Below are positions 26,106-33,525 of a stretch of DNA of 64,000 bases, piece after piece. Position numbers and translations under genes: made by a program. The notes beneath the pieces are model-generated. The model worked only from the letters and a program-made list of their open reading frames with translations, was not told where the DNA came from and made no database searches. Position 1 is the stretch's first letter. The number at the start of each line of letters is the position of its first letter. The DNA is from Mesorhizobium_G sp049840935 (lineage in GTDB: Bacteria > Pseudomonadota > Alphaproteobacteria > Rhizobiales > Rhizobiaceae), in NCBI GenBank assembly GCA_049840935.1, contig JASGJA010000016.1:1-64000 (forward strand). The letters run 5' to 3'.

Positions 26106-27353
26106 ATGAAGCAGATAATGCGGCTTTTCGCCGATAAACCACGGGTAAACCGGGTGTTCACGCTGCTTTGCTTCGCAGCGCCGCCCGCCACGGGCAGTCT
26201 GGTCAGCTTCCTTTTCAACGGCGGCGCCCTGTCCTGTTTCGTCAATGTGATGATGGGCAGGATCACTCTTTCAAAGTCGCGCGACGTTCGCATTATATCG
26301 GCGCTCTTCCTCGTGTATGTCGGTTGTTGCCTGTTGGCTGCGCTTGTTAATGGCAGCGCCTTTCGTAAGCCGACGGAATTGCTGTCTCTGGCGACTTTTG
26401 CCTTTTTTCCATTTTCTTATGCGTATTGGTCGATTTCCGTAAAGAGAGACATCATTTCTTCGGCAGTTTGGGGATCGGCGATTGCATGTAGCAGCGGGCT
26501 TGCAGTTGCAGTGGTCCAAACCATTTTGCACCCGGCTGTCCGGGTAGAGGGAGGGGCGGGCAACGCTCTGGTCTTCGCGACCGTGACCGTTATAGCAATC
26601 AGCGTTGTGCTTGCGGGTATCCTCCTTGCGGATACAAACAGGCGCGCATTGCTGGGCGGGTTCGCATTATGTGGGGTTCTCGCGCTCATACTTTCCCAAT
26701 CGCGATCGCCGCTCATCATGCTCGCGGTCAATGCCGTGATGTTGGCAATCGTGTTTGGCAGTGCACGCTGGATGCGCCGTTTGTGGCTGCCAGCCATGGC
26801 GATTGTTGTATTGCTGTCGGCGCTGTTGGCCAGCGGTGTGGAGGTGCCGTTTGTATCCCCACGCTTTCACGAGGTAATCACCAACTGGAAGGCCGTGCGA
26901 GATCAGGGGAACTACGACAGCTCCGCTGGCCTGCGGCTCGCGATTTGGGAAATCGGCTTCGAAATGTGGAAAGAGGCGCCATGGTTCGGCCATGGCAGAC
27001 AGTTCGCAGCCGAAGAAATGGGACGTCGTCTGGTTGAGATTTACGGCATCGATCGCTCCTTTACGCATTTCCATAATTTCCTTCTTCAAGCCCTCGTGCA
27101 GAATGGAATTCTAGGACTAATTAGTCTGCTCGCATTGCTGGCTTATGGGCTTTCTCTCGCGTTCAAGACGCTCACGACGAATCAAGATCGCGAACGGCGG
27201 TTTGGTGCGGCGCTCATACTCATCGTATCGGTTACTTATATCGGCGCGGGCATCACGAACATCATGTTCGGCCATGACATTCTCGACGCTGTTTTCATGA
27301 TATGCATGGTACCTGGGGTTTACCTCGCTGTGGGCCGCGGCGCCGATCCGTAA
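26106..27353 (+). CDS. O-antigen ligase-like polytopic membrane protein
   Basis: A 415-residue protein with about ten to twelve hydrophobic helices and one large periplasmic loop (about 255-325), the layout of the Wzy_C/WaaL family. The loop holds FGHGRQFAAEEM and the family motif FTHFHNFLLQALVQNG with its His-Asn pair, thought to contribute to ligation or polymerisation of undecaprenyl-linked glycans. It has no neighbouring glycosyltransferases, unlike a normal surface-polysaccharide cluster. It could serve the glycan made by the 2.1-5.7 kb cassette, or lipopolysaccharide, but nothing shows which. The 252 bp before it shows no other gene. Confidence 0.78.
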   Translation: MKQIMRLFADKPRVNRVFTLLCFAAPPATGSLVSFLFNGGALSCFVNVMMGRITLSKSRDVRIISALFLVYVGCCLLAALVNGSAFRKPTELLSLATFAFFPFSYAYWSISVKRDIISSAVWGSAIACSSGLAVAVVQTILHPAVRVEGGAGNALVFATVTVIAISVVLAGILLADTNRRALLGGFALCGVLALILSQSRSPLIMLAVNAVMLAIVFGSARWMRRLWLPAMAIVVLLSALLASGVEVPFVSPRFHEVITNWKAVRDQGNYDSSAGLRLAIWEIGFEMWKEAPWFGHGRQFAAEEMGRRLVEIYGIDRSFTHFHNFLLQALVQNGILGLISLLALLAYGLSLAFKTLTTNQDRERRFGAALILIVSVTYIGAGITNIMFGHDILDAVFMICMVPGVYLAVGRGADP

Positions 27354-27522
27354 GGCGCTTGCCTCGCACTTTTTGTGCCCTTTTCCTGGTCTCCCTTGTC
27401 GCGCACCTGGACGCGCTGGCGCATTGCGTAGATTGATCGTTTTGAGGTCATGTAAACTCCCACAGGCTGGACAATCGTTGATAGAGCGCGGAAATTGGGC
27501 CGAGTTGCAGGGAGGAAAGCAC

Positions 27523-29151
27523 GTGCTCGGATTGATGCAGAAGTGGCCGCTGCTGTGCCACAAAATTCTCGACTATGCAGCGGCGAACCATGCCGGGCGG
27601 GAGGTCGTTTCGCGCTCGGTCGAAGGTCCTATTGTGCGAACGACCTACGCGGACATTCGCACGCGCTCACTGAAAGTGGCGCAATTGTTGGATCGAGAAG
27701 GGTTTCGGGAAGGCGACCGCATTGCTACGCTGGCTTGGAACACAGCGCGACATCTGGAAGTTTGGTACGGCATCATGGGGATCGGTGCGATTTATCACAC
27801 CCTGAATCCCCGGCTTTTCCCTGACCAGATTGCGTGGATCATGAATCATGCGGATGATCAGGCGCTGTTCGTAGACCTGACTTTTATGCCGATTGTCGAA
27901 AAGATTGCGCCGGCTGTTAAATCTTTGAAGAAAATCATTGTGCTGACAGATAAAGCACATTTGCCGGAAACCAAGCTTGACATCATGGCCTATGAAGACT
28001 GGCTCGAGGAGGCCGGGGGAGGATTTGGCTGGAGATCGCTCGACGAGGATGCTGCCGCGGGTATGTGCTACACCTCTGGCACGACAGGCAATCCCAAGGG
28101 TGTTATCTATAGCCACCGCTCAAACGTGTTGCACGCAATGATCGCCGCTATGCCGGACGCTATGGGTATTTCTTGCCGCGACGTGATTATGCCGGTTGTG
28201 CCGATGTTTCACGCAAACGCCTGGGGACTTGGGCAATCTGCGCCGATGGTTGGCTCCAAGCTGGTAATGCCGGGCGGGAAAATGGACGGCGCATCCGTCT
28301 ATGAATTGCTGGACACGGAAAAAGTATCCTTCACTGCGGCAGTGCCGACAGTGTGGCTCATGCTGCTGCAATATCTGGAAGAGACGGGCAAGCAGCTTCC
28401 ATATCTTAAAAAGGTGGTGATCGGTGGTGCGGCTTGCCCCCGCGCCGTGACGCGGAAATTTGAAGACGTGTATGGAGTGGAGGTAATCCACGCCTGGGGC
28501 ATGACGGAAATGTCGCCGCTCGGGACACTTTGCACGATCAAGCCCGAATATAAGGATCTGCAAGGCGATGCACTGCTGAATGTCAAGGAAAAGCAGGGCT
28601 ATGCGCCGTTTGGCGTCGAGATGAAGGTGACTGACGACGAGAATGTTGAGCGCCCAAGAGACGGCAAGACGTTTGGGCGGTTGAAGGTGCGCGGACCTGC
28701 AGTCGCGCGCGCTTACTACGGTGAGGCGGGGCAGGAGCAATTTGACGACGAGGATTGGTTCGATACGGGCGATGTCGCGCATATCGACCAGTATGGCTAC
28801 ATGCAGATCACGGACCGTGCGAAAGACGTCATCAAGTCCGGCGGCGAATGGATTTCTACCATTGATCTGGAAAATCTGGCTGTGGGACATCCCGATGTGG
28901 CTGAAGCAGCGGTGATCGGCATTCGCCATTCACGATGGGATGAGCGGCCCCTTCTCGTGATCGTCAAAAAGCCCGGCAAAGACCCGACGAAGGAGGATTT
29001 GCTGGCGTTCATGGATGGCAAGGTCGCTAAGTGGTGGCTGCCCGACGATGTGGCCTTCGTGGAAGAAATTCCTCACACGGCGACGGGTAAAATTCAGAAG
29101 ATGACGCTGCGCGAACAGTTCAAGGCTTATCGTTTTCCAAATGATATGTAA
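27523..29151 (+). CDS. Fatty-acid/acyl-CoA ligase (AMP-forming), FadD/DmdB-like
   Basis: A 542-residue adenylate-forming enzyme that activates a carboxylic acid to its CoA thioester. The P-loop-like motif YTSGTTGNPKG is at 183-193. Also visible are HAWGMTEMSPLGT, WFDTGDVAHID and the C-terminal catalytic lysine region TGKIQKM. Sequence style (PMFHANAWG, WWLPDDVAFVEEIPHTATGK) resembles medium/long-chain ligases and 3-methylmercaptopropionyl-CoA ligase. The start is taken as GTG 27523, six bases after GGAGGA; the first in-frame ATG (27535) is too far from it. It is a single gene; the natural acid is unknown. Confidence 0.85.
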   Translation: MLGLMQKWPLLCHKILDYAAANHAGREVVSRSVEGPIVRTTYADIRTRSLKVAQLLDREGFREGDRIATLAWNTARHLEVWYGIMGIGAIYHTLNPRLFPDQIAWIMNHADDQALFVDLTFMPIVEKIAPAVKSLKKIIVLTDKAHLPETKLDIMAYEDWLEEAGGGFGWRSLDEDAAAGMCYTSGTTGNPKGVIYSHRSNVLHAMIAAMPDAMGISCRDVIMPVVPMFHANAWGLGQSAPMVGSKLVMPGGKMDGASVYELLDTEKVSFTAAVPTVWLMLLQYLEETGKQLPYLKKVVIGGAACPRAVTRKFEDVYGVEVIHAWGMTEMSPLGTLCTIKPEYKDLQGDALLNVKEKQGYAPFGVEMKVTDDENVERPRDGKTFGRLKVRGPAVARAYYGEAGQEQFDDEDWFDTGDVAHIDQYGYMQITDRAKDVIKSGGEWISTIDLENLAVGHPDVAEAAVIGIRHSRWDERPLLVIVKKPGKDPTKEDLLAFMDGKVAKWWLPDDVAFVEEIPHTATGKIQKMTLREQFKAYRFPNDM

Positions 29152-29162
29152 GTAAGTGGTTA

Positions 29163-29191
29163 TTTACAAGGATTGACAATCTTTGTATTGT
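29163..29191 (+). promoter_or_regulatory. parDE promoter with embedded palindromic operator
   Basis: TTTACA (29163-29168) and TATTGT (29186-29191) are spaced by 17 bp. Between and over them lies a 21-bp dyad, ACAAGGATTG and CAATCTTTGT around a central A (29166-29186), with one mismatch. Ribbon-helix-helix antitoxins bind such palindromes, so ParD autorepression at this site is likely. Confidence 0.65.
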
Positions 29192-29215
29192 TGCGGCGTT
29201 GCGAAAGGATGAGCC

Positions 29216-29476
29216 ATGCACGTCTCGCTGACCGAAAAACTTGATGAATATGTCCGGGAAAAGGTTGCATCCGGACTTTACAACAATGCGTCCGAAGTGA
29301 TCCGCGAAGCGCTGCGGTTGAAGATTGCGACCGAAGAGTCCGATGAGGTCAAGTTGCAACGCTTGCGCGAGGCTGTCGATGCGGGCTTGCAACAGGCGGA
29401 ACGCGGAGAATGCGTGCCGTTCGATCTAAATTCCATACTTTCTGAACTTGATACCGAAATGGCAGATCGTGGCTAA
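29216..29476 (+). CDS. parD: ParD-type antitoxin (ribbon-helix-helix)
   Basis: An 86-residue antitoxin. The N-terminal ribbon-helix-helix (HVSLTEKLDEYVREKVASG then YNNASEVIREALRL) binds DNA, and the flexible acidic C-terminal tail should wrap the toxin. ATG 29216 follows AAAGGATG. The palindrome at 29166-29186 is its likely operator. The toxin gene overlaps the last 8 bases. Confidence 0.92.
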   Translation: MHVSLTEKLDEYVREKVASGLYNNASEVIREALRLKIATEESDEVKLQRLREAVDAGLQQAERGECVPFDLNSILSELDTEMADRG

Positions 29477-29762
29477 ATTGACGATTACACCTATTGCGCG
29501 CGAAGATTTGAAGGAAATTGGTCGATATACGCAGAGAACTTGGGGAGCTCCCCAGCGGAACGCATACCTCAGCGACTTCGCTATTGTTTTCGAGCGATTG
29601 CGAACTGGTTCTGCCAGGGGGCGCAACCAATTTGAAGTAGGCGAAGGAATAATCAGTCATCCCTGCAATCGGCATATGATCTTTTTCCGCCGCGATTCAA
29701 AGGGCGATGTGGAAATTCTGCGGATACTTCACGAGCGCATGGATTTCATGCGCCATTTTTGA
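29469..29762 (+). CDS. parE: ParE/RelE-superfamily toxin
   Basis: A 97-residue protein of the RelE/ParE fold, with the family patterns ITPIAREDLKEIGRYTQ, RNQFEVGEGIISHPCNRHMIFFRR and LRILHERMDFMRHF. ParE members poison DNA gyrase. The start is taken as GTG 29469, which overlaps the antitoxin stop; TTG 29448 is an alternative. Full length, so the pair looks intact and possibly active. Confidence 0.9.
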   Translation: MAKLTITPIAREDLKEIGRYTQRTWGAPQRNAYLSDFAIVFERLRTGSARGRNQFEVGEGIISHPCNRHMIFFRRDSKGDVEILRILHERMDFMRHF

Positions 29763-29811
29763 TGCGCAATCTCTGTGTGGCGGCAAAAACTGCCGTTGGT
29801 AGAGTGCTGTG

Positions 29812-30600
29812 ATGCGAATCATAGAAGAAACGCGCGCTTCGTGGAGCGCTCCATGGGCGCGGAGACTGGCCGTTCTGGCACTGGCGGTGGTGATTGTCGC
29901 CACAGCTGCGCATTGGCTTCTGCTTTTGGAAACGCGCGCTTTTTTCTGGAGCCTCGCAACGGCGGTGGCGCTGGCGCTATTGGCTGTGTTGCTCGCGGGC
30001 TTGGGCCTGCCACGCGTCTGGTATTACGGATATCGCGGCGGTCGCGATCTGGTGAAGGCGTTCTGCATTGGCGCGCTGGTACTGGTGCCGTCCTGCTTCG
30101 CGGCATTTTTGGCGCTCACCACGCCGAAGCTTGCAGATGTTTCCACCGACCTTGACGAGCCGCCGACGTTCGCTGAGGCGCTGACCGAGCGCGGTCACGG
30201 CACCAACGCCATCCAGAGCGCAAGCGAGGATTGGAAAACGCTCCAGAGCAGCGAGTACCCGGAGGTTGCGGGCCGGAGATACGATGTGCCCATCGAAAAT
30301 GTTCGCGCGGCTGTCGAAGCGACGATGAAAGAATATGGCTGGGAGATATTGGGGCCGAAAATGATCGGCACGGGAAGTCGGTTCAACATCGAAACTTTGG
30401 TATATTCGCCCGTGCTGGCACTGCCATCCGACGTGGTGGTCAGGCTTGTGGAAGAGGGCGATTCGACGTTCGTCGATATGCGCGCTGCCTCGCGATATGG
30501 CGACAGGGATTTCGGCATAAATGCGGGGCTGCTTAGCGGATTTTTGAAGGATCTCGATGCGCAGGTGGCGACACTGACACCCGCTGCGCCGCAGGAGTAG
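29812..30600 (+). CDS. DUF1499 family membrane-anchored protein
   Basis: A 262-residue protein with three hydrophobic helices (about 18-38, 43-65 and 83-105) followed by a soluble DUF1499 domain (about 140-255; EVAGRRYDVPIENVRAAVEA, then FVDMRAASRYGDRDFGINA). The domain is widespread in alphaproteobacteria without known activity. ATG 29812 or the overlapping GTG 29809 may start it; no strong ribosome site is seen. It ends 22 bp before the convergent hydrolase gene. Confidence 0.8.
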   Translation: MRIIEETRASWSAPWARRLAVLALAVVIVATAAHWLLLLETRAFFWSLATAVALALLAVLLAGLGLPRVWYYGYRGGRDLVKAFCIGALVLVPSCFAAFLALTTPKLADVSTDLDEPPTFAEALTERGHGTNAIQSASEDWKTLQSSEYPEVAGRRYDVPIENVRAAVEATMKEYGWEILGPKMIGTGSRFNIETLVYSPVLALPSDVVVRLVEEGDSTFVDMRAASRYGDRDFGINAGLLSGFLKDLDAQVATLTPAAPQE

Positions 30601-30622
30601 TGCAGATGAGGGCAGCGCAGGT

Positions 30623-31519
30623 CTAACGATAAAACACGCCGTCGATGGCGACCTCGCCCTCGGCCCGAACCTGCCCCCGCGCGACAAGGTCTTCCAGATG
30701 AGCCAGCACAGACAAACCGGCAGCGCCGTGCAGGCGCGGATCCGTATCGCGATAAATGGCCGACACGATTTGCGGTATAGTTCGGTCGCCTGACGATATC
30801 CGTTCCAAAATGGCGCGCTCGCGCATTTTGCGATGTGCCTTCAGGCCGCGCACAAAACTGTGAGGTGACTTAACCGGACCGCCGTGGCCGGGGAAATAAA
30901 TGTGGTCCTTTCGCGCGAGCAACTTGTCAAGCGAGGTCATGTAATCAGCCATTGCGCCGTCGGGCGGCGCGACGATGGAGGTGGCCCACGCCATAACGTG
31001 ATCGGCGGAAAATAGAATGCCCGTGCCCTCCAGAGCAAAGGCAGCGTGATTGGCACAGTGGCCGGGCGTGAGAACAGCATGGATTGCCCAGCCGTCAGCT
31101 TCTACACGCTGGCCGTCGGCCAAAGTAATGTCTGGCGAAAAATCATGGTCGGCGCTGGCGTCAAGTGCATTAACTTCGCCTATGCGCAACGCGCGCGCGG
31201 GGCGGTGCGGGCCTTCGGCAAGGGTAGGTGCGCCGGTGAGCGCCTTGAGCCGCGCGGCGAGCGGGGAATGGTCACGATGCGTGTGGCTGACAAATATGTG
31301 CGAAACGGGGCGGCCATCAATGGCACGCATGAGCGTATCCAAATGCGATTCGTCATCCGGGCCGGGGTCTATCACCGCCAGAGAATCCGTTCCGACGATG
31401 TAGCTGTTTGTGCCGTGGAACGTGAATGGACTCGGATTCGGAGCGGTCAACCGGAGCACGCCGGACGCGATTTCCACAGGCTCGCCATAGCGCGGCTCGA
31501 AACTTGTATCGAATTCCAT
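30623..31519 (-). CDS. Metallo-beta-lactamase-fold hydrolase (LACTB2/glyoxalase II-like)
   Basis: A 298-residue protein with the zinc motif HTHRDH (in HIFVSHTHRDHSPL), a second ligand histidine in TPGHCANHAAF, the aspartate in LFSADHVM and the last histidine in FPGHGG. A C-terminal winged-helix-like domain (about 225-295) is typical of the LACTB2-like branch, whose members act as nucleases or thioesterases. The start is ATG 31519 (MEFDTSFEPRYGE). The frame is open to 31591, but that part overlaps the upstream region of bioY. The substrate is unknown. Confidence 0.85.
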   Translation of the reverse strand: MEFDTSFEPRYGEPVEIASGVLRLTAPNPSPFTFHGTNSYIVGTDSLAVIDPGPDDESHLDTLMRAIDGRPVSHIFVSHTHRDHSPLAARLKALTGAPTLAEGPHRPARALRIGEVNALDASADHDFSPDITLADGQRVEADGWAIHAVLTPGHCANHAAFALEGTGILFSADHVMAWATSIVAPPDGAMADYMTSLDKLLARKDHIYFPGHGGPVKSPHSFVRGLKAHRKMRERAILERISSGDRTIPQIVSAIYRDTDPRLHGAAGLSVLAHLEDLVARGQVRAEGEVAIDGVFYR

Positions 31520-31610
31520 TGTTTTGAACCTTTGACCTCGAAAGAGTTTGCCGCCTAGCATGGAAGCTAATATAGGGAAATTGAACAGCATTGGCTTCAG
31601 GAGGGAATTA

Positions 31611-32216
31611 ATGTCCGCAGCCGCAACTCAGTCCAGCTCGCTTGTTTCGCTGGCGCTTCCTAAAAACAACGTTACGCGCATCGCGTCACAGATATTATTG
31701 GCCGTCGCAGGCAGTGCATTGCTGGCGCTTTCGGCCAAAACCAAGGTTGTGCTTGGCCCGGTTGATATGTCCCTCCAGAGCCTCGTTGTGCTGCTGATCG
31801 GCGCTGCTTATGGCTGGCGTCTGGGTGTCGCAACCGTGCTGCTCTATCTCGCAGAAGGCGCGTATGGCCTTCCTGTGTTCCAAGGCACGCCGGAAAAGGG
31901 CATCGGCCTTGCCTATATGGCCGGACCCACAGCGGGCTATCTTGTTGGTTTTGTCGTTATGGCGGCAATTGCGGGATGGGCAGCTGATCGCGGTCTTGAT
32001 CGCAACCCGGTCAAGTTCTTCGGCGCGCTGCTGACCGGCGAAGTGATCATGATGGCGCTGGGTTTTGCTTGGCTCGCCGTGCTTATCGGTGTCGATAAGT
32101 CTTGGCAGTTTGGCGTTGCGCCGTTCATCGTGCCGGACCTGATCAAGGTCGCACTTGCTGCCTGCCTCGTTCCGGCTGTGTGGCAGGTGATCGCACGTCT
32201 TCGCGCCAGCTTCTGA
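31611..32216 (+). CDS. bioY: Biotin transporter BioY
   Basis: A 201-residue substrate-binding membrane subunit (S component) of the biotin uptake system, with about six helices. Family patterns LGPVDMSLQSLVVLLIGAAYG, GLPVFQGTPEKGIGLAYMAG and TAGYLVGFVV are clear. The start is ATG 31611 behind GGAGGGA; the open frame to 31548 is not needed. No bioM/bioN energy genes lie beside it, so it may act alone or use shared ECF modules. A strong terminator follows. Confidence 0.94.
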   Translation: MSAAATQSSSLVSLALPKNNVTRIASQILLAVAGSALLALSAKTKVVLGPVDMSLQSLVVLLIGAAYGWRLGVATVLLYLAEGAYGLPVFQGTPEKGIGLAYMAGPTAGYLVGFVVMAAIAGWAADRGLDRNPVKFFGALLTGEVIMMALGFAWLAVLIGVDKSWQFGVAPFIVPDLIKVALAACLVPAVWQVIARLRASF

Positions 32217-32236
32217 TTGGAATAATTTCTCGCGAA

Positions 32237-32267
32237 AGCCGGTGCGGAAACGCGCCGGCTTTTTTTG
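32237..32267 (+). terminator. Rho-independent terminator after bioY
   Basis: Stem AGCCGGTGCG (32237-32246) pairs with CGCGCCGGCT (32251-32260), one G-T wobble, GAAA tetraloop, followed by seven T residues. It lies 20 bp after the bioY stop. The clearest intrinsic terminator in the window. Confidence 0.93.
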
Positions 32268-32297
32268 TTTTGGCAACAGAATGGTAGGCATGCAAAA

Positions 32298-32430
32298 CCC
32301 CCCCCCCCCCGGGGAGAAGGCCGATAATTGCAACGCTGGCTCCAACACAAGCATTTCAGAATCGGCGAGACCTCGAATTTATCTTCCTTCTCCCCTTGAG
32401 GGAGAAGGTGCCGGCAGGCGGATGAGGGGT
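32298..32430. repeat. Family B repeat with the left arm collapsed into a C13 run
   Basis: The right arm (32385-32430) is a normal family B arm. In place of the facing left arm stands a run of 13 C residues (32298-32310) joined to GGGGAGAAGG, the last 10 bases of that arm. About 25-30 bases seem to be missing. The rest of the 350-bp gap (to 32566) shows no gene; it should carry the cysD promoter, but none is obvious. Confidence 0.8.
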
Positions 32431-32566
32431 AGTTTTAGCGCTGCGGAAAACAATTCCAACAGGTGACGGATGCGCGAAATGCCCGCCCATCATTCGGCGC
32501 GCCTTTGGCATGGGTATTCTTGGGTGACAGATACGGGTGCATTAAACACGGTCAGGTACAGGCAAT

Positions 32567-33523
32567 TTGACCGACATGCCGGCTTCGCCGACGGGTCATA
32601 CCCAAAAGGCAACGGCAATGCTCGCGCGACTTTCACATCTCGACCGCCTCGAAGCGGAAGCGATTCATATTTTCCGTGAGGTTGCAGCCACCTTCACCAA
32701 GCCGGTGATGCTCTATTCGGTCGGCAAGGATTTATCCGTTCTGCTGCATCTGGCGATGAAGGCTTTCTATCCCGCTAAGCCGCCATTTCCGTTTCTGCAC
32801 GTCGATACGACATGGAAATTCCGTGAGATGATCGAGTTTCGCGACCGCATGGCGCGCGAACATGGGTTCGACCTGCTAGTGCATATCAATGAGGATGGCG
32901 TGCGCGACGGCATCAATCCGTTCGACCACGGCTCGAACACGCACACGCATGTGATGAAGACGGTGGCGCTGCGCCAGGCGCTGGACAAATATGGCTTCGA
33001 CGCGGCCTTCGGCGGCGCGCGGCGCGACGAGGAAAAGTCTCGCGCCAAGGAGCGCATTTTCTCGTTCCGCAACGCGCAGCATGCGTGGGACCCCAAGCAT
33101 CAGCGCCCGGAAATGTGGAAGACGTTCAACACGCGCGTTTCACCGGGTGAGTCAATTCGCGTGTTTCCGCTGTCCAATTGGACGGAACTGGATATCTGGC
33201 AGTATATTTTGCGCGAGAGCATTCCGATTGTGCCGCTGTATTTTGCCGCGCGCCGCCCGGTCGTCGAGCGCGACGGAATGCTGATCATGCGCGACGACGA
33301 CCGCATGAAGCTGCATGAAGGCGAAGTGGTCGAAAGCAGGCTGGTGCGCTTCCGCACGCTGGGTTGCTACCCGCTGACGGGGGCAATCGACTCCGATGCC
33401 GAGACGCTTGAGGAGATTGTCAGCGAAATGCTGGTGGCGCGCACCTCGGAGCGGCAGGGTCGGTTGATCGACAAGGACGAAGCCGGATCGATGGAAAAGA
33501 AAAAGCGCGAGGGATATTTCTGA
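32567..33523 (+). CDS. cysD: Sulfate adenylyltransferase subunit 2
   Basis: A 318-residue PP-loop subunit that, with CysN, makes adenosine 5'-phosphosulfate from sulfate and ATP. Family patterns HLDRLEAEAIHIFREVAA, FLHVDTTWKFREMIEFRD and GGARRDEEKSRAKERIFS are clear. The PP-loop should read SxGKDSS but here reads SVGKDLS: residue 56 is Leu (TTA, 32732-32734) where Ser (TCA) is nearly invariant, one base change. Three starts are possible, TTG 32567, ATG 32576 and ATG 32618; none has a strong ribosome site. The stop is 2 bp before cysN. If the substitution is real, activity may be lowered. Confidence 0.93.
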   Translation: MTDMPASPTGHTQKATAMLARLSHLDRLEAEAIHIFREVAATFTKPVMLYSVGKDLSVLLHLAMKAFYPAKPPFPFLHVDTTWKFREMIEFRDRMAREHGFDLLVHINEDGVRDGINPFDHGSNTHTHVMKTVALRQALDKYGFDAAFGGARRDEEKSRAKERIFSFRNAQHAWDPKHQRPEMWKTFNTRVSPGESIRVFPLSNWTELDIWQYILRESIPIVPLYFAARRPVVERDGMLIMRDDDRMKLHEGEVVESRLVRFRTLGCYPLTGAIDSDAETLEEIVSEMLVARTSERQGRLIDKDEAGSMEKKKREGYF

Positions 33524-33525
33524 CC

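Noticed and set aside
31520..31610. BioR box before bioY
   Set aside because: No TTATCTATAA- or TTATAGATAA-like sequence was found in the upstream region.
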